From positions 1 through 36,883 of the forward strand of contig CALUVN010000019.1 in assembly GCA_944324235.1 (NCBI GenBank): a DNA stretch of 36,883 nt, read 5' to 3'. How positions within the stretch are numbered: the first letter of the stretch is position 1; the number at the start of each line of letters is the position of its first letter. This document shows, in pieces, positions 14,500 to 20,509 of the stretch. The position numbers and the translations under genes are program-made. Below the pieces are notes generated by a model that was not told the DNA's origin, did no database searches, and saw only the letters and a program-made list of their open reading frames with translations. This stretch comes from Candidatus Gastranaerophilales bacterium (lineage in GTDB: Bacteria; Cyanobacteriota; Vampirovibrionia; Gastranaerophilales; Gastranaerophilaceae).

Positions 14500-14706
14500 T
14501 TAAATTAATTTTAAATATTCCGGATTATGTTTAATATAGCTGATGGCTGCATCGGTTCGGTTTCTGGCATTAAGTTTCAGCATTATTCTCGTAAGATGCG
14601 TCTGTACAGTTCGCCCTGAAATCTTTAGCTTTGTTCCTATTTCTTTATCTTCAAACCCCTTTGCAACCAAAGTAATTATTTCCGTTTCCTTTGGTGATAA
14701 TTTCAT
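14500..14706 (-). CDS. Solo LuxR/GerE-type HTH regulator, 68 aa
   Basis: The whole protein is a GerE DNA-binding domain. LSPKETEIITLVAKGFEDKEIGTKLKIS is helix 1 to 3, GRTVQTHLTRIMLKLNARNRTDAAISY is recognition helix and dimer helix, with the conserved Glu7, Val14, Gly16, Thr33-Val34 and His37. There is no receiver, PAS or autoinducer-binding domain. AAGGAATTC precedes the ATG. It opens the structural operon, 21 bases before the amidase gene, after the terminator of the zinc-ribbon gene, so it may control its own operon. It could answer to a host signal via a partner protein. Confidence 0.88.
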   Translation of the reverse strand: MKLSPKETEIITLVAKGFEDKEIGTKLKISGRTVQTHLTRIMLKLNARNRTDAAISYIKHNPEYLKLI

Positions 14707-14805
14707 TTGAATTCCTTTTTTTGGATTTTGGGCTTACATATTATTCTTTTTTATATTAGCCTAATTTCTATTTGTTTTCTTAATAATATTTCCGCCTTTT
14801 TGCAG

Positions 14806-14832
14806 AATAAAAAGAGGGGGAGTAATCCCCCC
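14806..14832 (-). terminator. Terminator of the zinc-ribbon gene
   Basis: Minus strand: GGGGG, short loop, then CTCCCCC followed by TCTTTTTATT. It separates the zinc-ribbon transcript from the LuxR-led operon, whose own promoter must lie in 14707-14805. I find TAATAT sequences there, but no convincing -35, which would fit an activator-dependent promoter. Confidence 0.7.
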
Positions 14833-14863
14833 GTCCGTGGTTAAGAAATAGATAATTAAAGGA

Positions 14864-15247
14864 TTATAAGGTTTTAGCGGTAGATAATTCTTTGTTTTCG
14901 GTTAATCCGATTTTTAAAGCGCTGAGGTTTGAGTAGCAGCGTTTGCGGACTCCGTATTCGTTGTAATTCAAATAAAAGCTCCCGCGGGGAATATCCGTTT
15001 TTACCGGTTTTATTTCGTACAGAATTTCATTTTTTAATTTTTTAAAAAATTCCAGAGCTTTTTTATTTACTTTTCTGACTACCGAAATTTTATTGTCACT
15101 GTCAATCCTTGTGAGCTGTACTACAGTGTGTCCGCATACCGGACAGGATTTCAGATAATCGAGTTCTGTTTCGGTAAAATTTTTTTGCGGCATCAGATGA
15201 AATGTTCTGCATTTATGCAGACCTCCGCAGCAGTGTATATATCCCAT
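14864..15247 (-). CDS. Zinc-ribbon protein, 127 aa, phage-associated
   Basis: The ATG at 15247 has GAGGGG six bases upstream and is preferred over an upstream in-frame start at 15274. The N-terminus holds HCCGGLHKCRTFHLM and CPVCGHTVVQLTRI, enough ligands (C, C, H, C, C) for one zinc site. The rest is basic: NKKALEFFKKLKNEILYEIKPVKTDIPRGSFYLNYNEYGVRKRCYSNLSALKIGL. DNA, RNA or host polymerase binding is plausible. It has its own promoter region, structured leader and terminator, so it is expressed separately from the structural genes. It may be an early regulator, or host-encoded and simply adjacent. Confidence 0.68.
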   Translation of the reverse strand: MGYIHCCGGLHKCRTFHLMPQKNFTETELDYLKSCPVCGHTVVQLTRIDSDNKISVVRKVNKKALEFFKKLKNEILYEIKPVKTDIPRGSFYLNYNEYGVRKRCYSNLSALKIGLTENKELSTAKTL

Positions 15248-15446
15248 ATTTCCCCTCTGAACACAAAAACACAAATGTTTTTGCCGATAAACAGCTTTGC
15301 CGTCAACTATGGCAGGTTTTTATTTCCTGCGGGCTTGAGCCTTAATCGCTTTACATTTTTAAGTATAACCGTTTTTCAGGATATTTAAAGTCCGTAAATA
15401 TATTTACGTTAAATCGCGTACGTAATTTTACTTACATAAATACGCG
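15248..15446 (-). promoter_or_regulatory. Operator-like palindromes and structured leader
   Basis: A minus-strand promoter is suggested by TTTAAA (15389-15384), 16 bases, TATACT (15367-15362). Just upstream is a perfect 16-bp palindrome, CGTAAATATATTTACG (15393-15408), and a second repeat with arms CGCGTA (15415-15420) and TACGCG (15441-15446). Between the promoter and the gene are hairpins GGCT/AGCC (15332-15341), GCAGG/CCTGC (15312-15330) and CAAAAACA/TGTTTTTG (15264-15283). The last lies about 17 bases before the start codon. The layout suggests repressor binding plus RNA-level control. Confidence 0.5.
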
Positions 15447-15488
15447 AAAAATCCTCCGGTTGTAATTTTTTTTTGCAGGCCGCAGGGG

Positions 15489-16559
15489 TTATTTTACTTT
15501 GAGTTCACAGCACATCTGGCATGCACCGAATACTTTTGCGGCTTGCAGATTTTTTCTGAAACATCTGTAATGCGGCAGATTAAAGACTTCTTTCAAAGAC
15601 ATATCTTTTACGTTGCCTATGCGTTGAGACAGGCACGGATAGACATCTCCTGACGGATTTATCATCATATTTGAAAACGGATACATACAAGGGTAATAAA
15701 TTTCTTGTACAGGTTTGTCTTCCGGTGTGTTGAAAAATTCTTCTATTTTTTCGAGCGGATTTTCCGCGTATTCAAATTTAGGTGAAAATCTCAGCTCCAC
15801 TTTTGAATGTTTTTTTAGCGCCTGAAGTTCTTTATAAACTTCTTTGAAATGCTCCATATCAAAATATTTTTTTATAGGATAAGACGCGTTAAATTCCGGT
15901 ACAAAACTGTCAAATAATACGGAATTTTGTTTCAGGTTATTGTTTCTCAAAAATGATATTGAAAGAAAATTAAACTTCATTTCATCACACATTTTGTATA
16001 ATTTAACCAAATCGTCAAGATTGTTCTCGAGGACGATTGTTTTTATATCAACCATCGGGCGTTTGTTGCGGGCGTTCATTTTTTCAAAATTATTCATAAT
16101 TTTGTCCCAGATGCCGTCCTTTGCACGATTGATATCGTGGTTTTTCCCGTATCCGTCAAGTGATACCGACAAAAGCATCATTTTGCTTCTTATAAAAGCA
16201 TCAATTATTTCATCGTTAATCAAAATTCCGTTAGACACCACATTCAGTTTGCCTGAAGTTTTTTTTGCGGTTTTCATTAAAATATCAATGAAATCTTTTC
16301 TTATTAGCGGTTCACCGCCGACAAGGGTGACAAATGAATAAAAAGGAATCTGGTCTATAATTTTAAACCATTCTTCAGTAGAAAGTTCCTCTCTGTTTCT
16401 TTCATTTCCCACATAACAATACGGACACTGCAGGTTACAGCGGTATGTAAGTTCAAAAAAGTATCTCAGCGGGATTAATGCTTTACCGCTTTTGGATTTG
16501 TAAGAAGGCATTGCATACAGATTACGCGCAATATCAAACAAATCAGAATAATTGAACAT
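15489..16559 (-). CDS. Radical SAM/SPASM protein, 356 aa
   Basis: CNLQCPYC (C41, C45, C48) binds the 4Fe-4S cluster that cleaves S-adenosylmethionine, and TLVGGEPLIRKDF is the GGEP motif that holds SAM. The C-terminal SPASM/twitch-like region (CMYPFSNMMINPSGDVYPCLSQRIGNVKDMSLKEVFN, then FGACQMCCELK) has six Cys for one or two auxiliary clusters. SPASM enzymes commonly modify peptides (RiPPs, sactipeptides) or activate other enzymes, but no precursor-like small ORF is evident nearby. AAAGGG lies eight bases before the ATG. It follows the ZIP transporter by 15 bases, so the two are probably co-transcribed. Substrate unknown. Confidence 0.88.
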   Translation of the reverse strand: MFNYSDLFDIARNLYAMPSYKSKSGKALIPLRYFFELTYRCNLQCPYCYVGNERNREELSTEEWFKIIDQIPFYSFVTLVGGEPLIRKDFIDILMKTAKKTSGKLNVVSNGILINDEIIDAFIRSKMMLLSVSLDGYGKNHDINRAKDGIWDKIMNNFEKMNARNKRPMVDIKTIVLENNLDDLVKLYKMCDEMKFNFLSISFLRNNNLKQNSVLFDSFVPEFNASYPIKKYFDMEHFKEVYKELQALKKHSKVELRFSPKFEYAENPLEKIEEFFNTPEDKPVQEIYYPCMYPFSNMMINPSGDVYPCLSQRIGNVKDMSLKEVFNLPHYRCFRKNLQAAKVFGACQMCCELKVK

Positions 16560-16574
16560 TTTACAATCCCTTTC

Positions 16575-17369
16575 CTAGTGGCCGATTAAAATTAAACTTA
16601 TCCATATAAACAGAATTCCGGAAACTATACCAACCATAGAAAGATGCCAGTTCCCGTATTCTCTGGCAAGAGGCAGGAGTGTATCAAACGAAAGGTAAAT
16701 CATAATTCCTGCAACTGCAGCAAGCAGTATTCCAACAAGAAGCTGTGGTAGAAATATGCTGAATAGAGCCATACCTATTAATGCTCCTACCGGTTCCGTA
16801 ATCCCTGAAAGTGCTGCATAGAGCATTGCATAACGTTTTTTGCCTGTTACGTGGTATATAGGAAGTGCCACGGCAATTCCTTCAGGAATATTATGGATTG
16901 CAATAGCCATTGCAACTGATAAACCAAGGGTGAAGTTCTGGGTTGTTGTCAGGAATGTTGCCATACCTTCAGGAAAGTTATGGACACAAATTGCGATTGC
17001 AGTTAGCAGTCCTGCACGTTTAATTTTATGATGATGTTTGCATGGGGCGTCAGGCTCTAATAGTTCATCCGGATCTATGTGGTCAGGGAGAAAATAGTCG
17101 ATAAGAATTGCGACTACAATCCCGAATACAAAGCCTATCAACGCAAGCCATTCAAATTTATGCGGATAATTTAATGCCAGAAGCTCTTTTGCCTCGGGAA
17201 TTATGTCGTTAAACGACAGAAATATCATTACACCGGCGGAAAATCCCAGTCCAACTGAAAGTGCTTTCAGGTTGTCTTTTTTTACTATAAAAGCAATGCC
17301 GCCGCCTATTGCTGTGGCAAGTCCGGCTAAAAATGTTATTAAAAGTGCTATTCCAAAGTTTTCTGGCAT
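16575..17369 (-). CDS. zupT: ZIP-family zinc/metal transporter (ZupT-like)
   Basis: 264-aa ZIP transporter with eight membrane helices, moving Zn2+ and related divalent metals into the cytoplasm. The metal-site motifs HNFPEGMATF (helix 4) and HNIPEGIAVALP (helix 5) are both complete. The cytoplasmic loop has PDHIDPDELL and CKHHHKIKRAG, a metal-binding loop. Length and helix pattern match the GufA/ZupT subgroup. GGAGGT lies six bases before the ATG. It leads a two-gene operon with the radical SAM protein, suggesting the enzyme or its target needs metal, but this is only context. I saw no clear Zur/Fur box upstream. Confidence 0.93.
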   Translation of the reverse strand: MPENFGIALLITFLAGLATAIGGGIAFIVKKDNLKALSVGLGFSAGVMIFLSFNDIIPEAKELLALNYPHKFEWLALIGFVFGIVVAILIDYFLPDHIDPDELLEPDAPCKHHHKIKRAGLLTAIAICVHNFPEGMATFLTTTQNFTLGLSVAMAIAIHNIPEGIAVALPIYHVTGKKRYAMLYAALSGITEPVGALIGMALFSIFLPQLLVGILLAAVAGIMIYLSFDTLLPLAREYGNWHLSMVGIVSGILFIWISLILIGH

Positions 17370-17462
17370 AATTCCACCTCCAATTTATTCTACCATAAAG
17401 ATATTTTTCAGAAACTTTTTATCGTAATAAATGTCTTATCAAATAAAACAGGGAGTCGGAAG

Positions 17463-17774
17463 TTGACGGAGATTTTTAATCAATTAATATACGAATATCA
17501 AAAAGGTATGCGCGATTTGGTATTATACACCTGCGGCAGTGAATACATGCAGGCTCTGGAATCTTTATTCAAAAAGCATAAAATATCGTACAAAATTCGC
17601 ACACTCGATTGCGGTAAGAAAATGAATGTTTTTTTCGGAAATCCTGACTGTCTTGAAATTCTTGAAGGTTTTTCAAGTGAAGATTTATCCGAACTTACAA
17701 AAGAGGAGGATTTTATCCTCGGAATAATGCTGGGGTATTCAAGAAAAGAGCAGTACCGCCGTTATCTTTCCTAA
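17463..17774 (+). CDS. DUF2023-like protein, 103 aa
   Basis: A small cytoplasmic protein. IYEYQKGMRDLVLYT, ISYKIRTLDCGKKMNVFFGNPDCLEIL and LTKEEDFILGIMLGYSRKEQYRRYL match my memory of the DUF2023 family pattern (IYEf.KG.R.LvLyT ... LtpEEDFiLG.lLGY). Its function is unknown. The start is a TTG at 17463, with GGGAG seven bases upstream; the first internal ATG would cut off the conserved IYEY segment. It stands alone between divergent zupT and convergent fliR, its stop overlapping the fliR stop by four bases. Confidence 0.75.
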   Translation: MTEIFNQLIYEYQKGMRDLVLYTCGSEYMQALESLFKKHKISYKIRTLDCGKKMNVFFGNPDCLEILEGFSSEDLSELTKEEDFILGIMLGYSRKEQYRRYLS

Positions 17775-18541
17775 AAAATGTGCGAATAAGAAAGAAAATA
17801 GTCGCTGATGACATTGAACAACATCGGCAGAATCCATACCATAATAGCTGCTCCCAGTACCGGTTTGAAAAGGAAGCTTAACTGGAATACGTTAACCTGC
17901 GGCGCTGTTTTGGAAATAATCCCGAGAATAATATCCTGCCCGAGGGTTGCAAGCAATACCGGAGATGCTATCTGAAGCCCCATATAAAGTACATTTGAGG
18001 ACATTTCTATAAGATAATCCATGTTTACCAGCTGTGCCAGCGGGATAATTGACGAATACATCGGAAATATTTCAAAACTTCTGACAAGTGCTTTCAAAAG
18101 CCAGTATATTCCGCCGAGATGAATAAAAATTAAAACCCCGAACAATGAAAGCAGTTTTGTCAAAATAGAAACCTGAGTCCCGCTTGTCGGGTCCAGTACC
18201 ATTGCTGATGACAAACCCATTTGCATGTTTATCATATCTCCTCCGGCATCAACCGCGAGAAGAATTAATTGTGCCATATAACCGATTATGCCGCCGACGA
18301 CAAAATTTAAAAATATTGAAAGAATAAATGAGTCGTAAGTTCCTACAGCTGCCGGTTTTAATATTGAAGTCAAAATTATGCCTATAACAAAAGCAAGTCC
18401 GAGTTTTACAAGCGACGGAATTTCCTTTCTGTTAAATACAGGTGCAAAACGCATAAATCCCAGCAAACGTGCAAAGACGAAAAAGAATGCCGCAAGATAT
18501 CCGTTGATTTGCGGGAAAATTTTTATTATCTCTGCAACCAT
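17771..18541 (-). CDS. fliR: Flagellar export gate protein FliR
   Basis: Component of the FliP5Q4R1 export gate through which rod, hook and filament subunits pass. About 256-261 aa, mostly membrane helices. Family signatures are ARLLGFMRFAPVFNRKEIPSLVKLGLAFVIG near the start, AGGDMINMQMGLSSAMVLDPTSGTQVSILTKLL in the middle, and ATLGQDIILGIISKTAPQVNVFQLSFLFKPVLG before the last helix. The start is uncertain: the ATG at 18541 has GGAG only three bases upstream, while a TTG at 18550 sits eight bases after AAGGAG. It is the last gene of the operon, with stops overlapping the convergent DUF2023 gene. Confidence 0.94.
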   Translation of the reverse strand: MVAEIIKIFPQINGYLAAFFFVFARLLGFMRFAPVFNRKEIPSLVKLGLAFVIGIILTSILKPAAVGTYDSFILSIFLNFVVGGIIGYMAQLILLAVDAGGDMINMQMGLSSAMVLDPTSGTQVSILTKLLSLFGVLIFIHLGGIYWLLKALVRSFEIFPMYSSIIPLAQLVNMDYLIEMSSNVLYMGLQIASPVLLATLGQDIILGIISKTAPQVNVFQLSFLFKPVLGAAIMVWILPMLFNVISDYFLSYSHIF

Positions 18542-18562
18542 TTGCTCCAAAATCAAGTCTCC

Positions 18563-18934
18563 TTAATTTTCATTTTGATTCTTTTTTGCCGGAGGCGGCA
18601 AAATTTCAAGTTTTTCAGGCGGTGTGTCTATCGGAAAATACTCAAAACCGTCTGCATTTTTGATGTTAATTTCACCCTTTTTAACTTTTACCTCCAGAAT
18701 GATTTCTTCATCAAATCTGTTTACGAGTATAGCTGTTTTTCCGTCCTTTTTAACGGAAATAATAATATTTTCTTTTGAGTTATCCAGAGTGTATAACGGT
18801 TTTGCCGAAAGAATTTCTTCATTTCGCACATAAACTGCTTTTACCGGTTTGTCTGAGGTTATAATATAATCCGCCGCGCAAACAGGCATGATACTTAAAG
18901 TTGTAAATATTGTCGATAAAAATAATTTTTTCAT
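18563..18934 (-). CDS. Secreted protein encoded between fliQ and fliR, 123 aa
   Basis: MKKLFLSTIFTTLSIMPVCAA is a Sec signal peptide with a probable AxA-type cleavage near residue 20-21. The mature part is about 100 residues, beta-rich (YIITSDKPVKAVYVRN, ENIIISVKKDGKTAILVN, EIILEVKVKKGEINI), and ends in a Pro/Lys-rich tail. I know no family. It starts two bases after the fliQ stop and ends six before the fliR frame, so it is firmly inside the export-gate operon. A periplasmic role beside the export apparatus is likely from context; a pilotin, a scaffold or an assembly chaperone are options. Confidence 0.75.
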   Translation of the reverse strand: MKKLFLSTIFTTLSIMPVCAADYIITSDKPVKAVYVRNEEILSAKPLYTLDNSKENIIISVKKDGKTAILVNRFDEEIILEVKVKKGEINIKNADGFEYFPIDTPPEKLEILPPPAKKNQNEN

Positions 18935-18936
18935 AA

Positions 18937-19425
18937 TTAACGTCCTAAGATAGTGTTAGTTTCCACAAAGTCAGGTCTTGGCATAGGTGTTCTCGGTGCA
19001 GGAGTGTATTTGAGTTTGGAATTCCTGTCTATAAACGGCACCTTGCCCGGATTTTTCATAATCTCATTGATTGTCGGCTGGTTTTTAAATCTGTCATTCA
19101 TTTCGCCTTCAAACGGAGATGTGTATTTATAGTAGTCTGCAGCCAGAACATAGTTATCATTTTTAGGAATTATATTGAACGCAAGAGCCATGCCGTCTGT
19201 ATAGAAGTTAGTCAGCAGTCTGACAAACCCGACTCCGCCTATTATAATAACCAGAAAAACACCGAGAATTTTTGGCGCAGCGGCAATTGTTTGTTCCTGA
19301 ACCTGAGTTACTGCCTGTAAAATACCTACAACAAGACCTATACCCGCTGCAACAAGTACACACGGCATTGATATTGTAAGCATTACCAGAAATCCTCTTG
19401 CCATATATTCCATTAAAAGTTCCAT
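18937..19425 (-). CDS. fliQ: Flagellar export gate protein FliQ with long C-terminal extension
   Basis: Residues 1-88 form the usual two-helix FliQ. MEYMARGFLVMLTISMPCVLVAAGIGLVVGILQAVTQVQEQTIAAAPKI contains the family's GLxVGxxQAxTQxQExTL-like motif, then the second membrane helix with FVRLLTNFY. Known FliQ proteins stop near residue 89, but this one continues for about 74 more residues, hydrophilic and Pro/Asn/Lys-rich, ending TPAPRTPMPRPDFVETNTILGR. Frame and codon use continue smoothly, so it is not a readthrough artefact I can detect. GAGAGGA precedes the ATG; fliP ends 12 bases upstream. Confidence 0.92.
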   Translation of the reverse strand: MELLMEYMARGFLVMLTISMPCVLVAAGIGLVVGILQAVTQVQEQTIAAAPKILGVFLVIIIGGVGFVRLLTNFYTDGMALAFNIIPKNDNYVLAADYYKYTSPFEGEMNDRFKNQPTINEIMKNPGKVPFIDRNSKLKYTPAPRTPMPRPDFVETNTILGR

Positions 19426-19437
19426 AGCGAATCCTCT

Positions 19438-20082
19438 CTAGTTGTAGCTTGTTACAAGCCCTTGAACAATTAACGCCCACCCGTCTACAGCTATAAATAT
19501 CAGAAGCTTAAACGGAAGAGAAATAATCGTTGGTGATAACATAAACATACCGAGTGCAAGCAATATATTTGCAACAACAAGGTCTAAAACGATAAACGGC
19601 ACAAATATTATAAATCCTATTTCAAATGCGGTTTTAAGTTCACTTATAATATATGCCGGCGCAACCTGCCAGATTGTAATTTCTTCAGGAGTTTTCGGCG
19701 GTTCTTTCTGTGAAAGTTCTACGAAAAATGCCAGATCGGTTTCTCTTGTCTGTTTCATCATAAATTCTTTCAGAGGTTTTGAACCTTCCTGAATTGCCAT
19801 AATGATATTCTGGCTGTTTTGGTAAGGGACTGACCCCATGTCGTACATTTTCTGGAATGTAGAACCCATTGTAAAAAATGTCAAAATCATTGACAAACCG
19901 ATGATTACGATTGATGGCGGAACCTGTTGAGTTCCCATTGCTGTTTTTAGCATTGAAAATACGATTACAAATCTTAAAAAGCTTGTCATACAGCAGAATA
20001 CAAACGGCAGTAATGAAAATACAGTCATTACTATCAGCATTTGTAAAACCGGATTTAAATTATTCAAAAGTCCTGCATCCAT
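19438..20082 (-). CDS. fliP: Flagellar export gate protein FliP
   Basis: 214 aa, four membrane helices. Typical stretches are TSFLRFVIVFSMLKTAMGTQQVPPSIVIIGLSMILTFF (the usual PPN is PPS here) and the periplasmic loop with PLKEFMMKQTRETDLAFFVEL. PAYIISELKTAFEIGFIIFVPFIVLDLVVANILLALGM is also present, with the near-universal ELKTAF.IGF.I..PF..ID motif. There is no cleaved signal peptide, unlike enterobacterial FliP. AAGGA lies before the ATG. It follows fliO by 14 bases and precedes fliQ by 12, the standard fliOPQR order. Confidence 0.96.
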   Translation of the reverse strand: MDAGLLNNLNPVLQMLIVMTVFSLLPFVFCCMTSFLRFVIVFSMLKTAMGTQQVPPSIVIIGLSMILTFFTMGSTFQKMYDMGSVPYQNSQNIIMAIQEGSKPLKEFMMKQTRETDLAFFVELSQKEPPKTPEEITIWQVAPAYIISELKTAFEIGFIIFVPFIVLDLVVANILLALGMFMLSPTIISLPFKLLIFIAVDGWALIVQGLVTSYN

Positions 20083-20096
20083 AGTATAATCCTTCT

Positions 20097-20471
20097 TTAT
20101 AAGTTAATTCTTTTAACCATTTCTTTGATAACGGCTTTTTTGCGCGGTGAATAATTGGTAATATCAGGTAATTCGTCAACCGAATGCAATCGTTCGGATT
20201 TAACGGCAGGTTCTGCTTTTTCTTCTTCAAGTTTTGAAATCAAAGTGGTTCTATCCATATCTGAAGCGATTAGAAATTTTTCATTGCCTGCTCTTACAAT
20301 ATAAAGAGTTTTTCTCGGGGTAAGACTCATAGCGTCTTCCACTCCCAGAAATTTAGAGCGGCTTTTCCCGCCAGGCATGACTGAAGTTTTTTTGTAAATA
20401 AAAAGTGCAAGAAATATTACCCCGACCATTGCGAGTGTATATACCATAAAGTTTACTAAATATCCGCTCAT
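20097..20471 (-). CDS. fliO: FliO-like flagellar assembly protein
   Basis: 124 aa. One N-terminal membrane helix (YLVNFMVYTLAMVGVIFLALFIYKK) is followed by a small cytoplasmic beta-domain, MSLTPRKTLYIVRAGNEKFLIASDMDRTTLISKL, which matches the FliO pattern of L.p.k.lylV..g....liG.... and ends in a charged tail. FliO acts as a scaffold during FliP ring assembly. AAGGGGAG precedes the ATG. It sits between the switch protein and fliP, the position FliO holds in most flagellar operons. Sequence conservation of FliO is weak, so position carries much of the call. Confidence 0.82.
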   Translation of the reverse strand: MSGYLVNFMVYTLAMVGVIFLALFIYKKTSVMPGGKSRSKFLGVEDAMSLTPRKTLYIVRAGNEKFLIASDMDRTTLISKLEEEKAEPAVKSERLHSVDELPDITNYSPRKKAVIKEMVKRINL

Positions 20472-20509
20472 TTTTAATCTCCCCTTAGTCTTTAAAAAAG
20501 TGAATTTAA

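Larger units (their letters stand above)
4574..15247 (-). mobile_element. Phage-derived head, packaging and lysis block
   Basis: Fifteen genes run on the minus strand. Recognisable are the large and small terminase, portal, major capsid, P22 gp4-like adaptor, gp10-like nozzle/stabilisation protein and PGRP-type amidase, so the virion type is podovirus-like. Gene spacing is tight, with overlaps of 1, 4, 14 and 16 bases, and nothing is frameshifted. I see no integrase, replication, tape measure, fibre/spike or CI-like gene, and no clear att repeats at the edges. Read along transcription, the usual order (terminase, portal, capsid, tail) is nearly reversed. The ends are set by the first and last phage-like genes, not by att sites. 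Confidence 0.8.

Noticed and set aside
15281-15290. Sigma-28 -10 element GCCGATAA on the + strand
   Set aside because: No TAAA element about 15 bases upstream and no + strand gene downstream.
15255-15340. c-di-GMP (GEMM-I) riboswitch
   Set aside because: TGACGGCAAAGC resembles the GEMM GGACGCAAAGC box, but has an extra G and the paired GGCAAACC/GNRA hairpin is not present.
4460-15488. att direct repeats flanking the phage block
   Set aside because: Comparing 4456-4573 with 15248-15488 by eye I found no shared stretch beyond short A/T runs, and no tRNA gene is at either edge.
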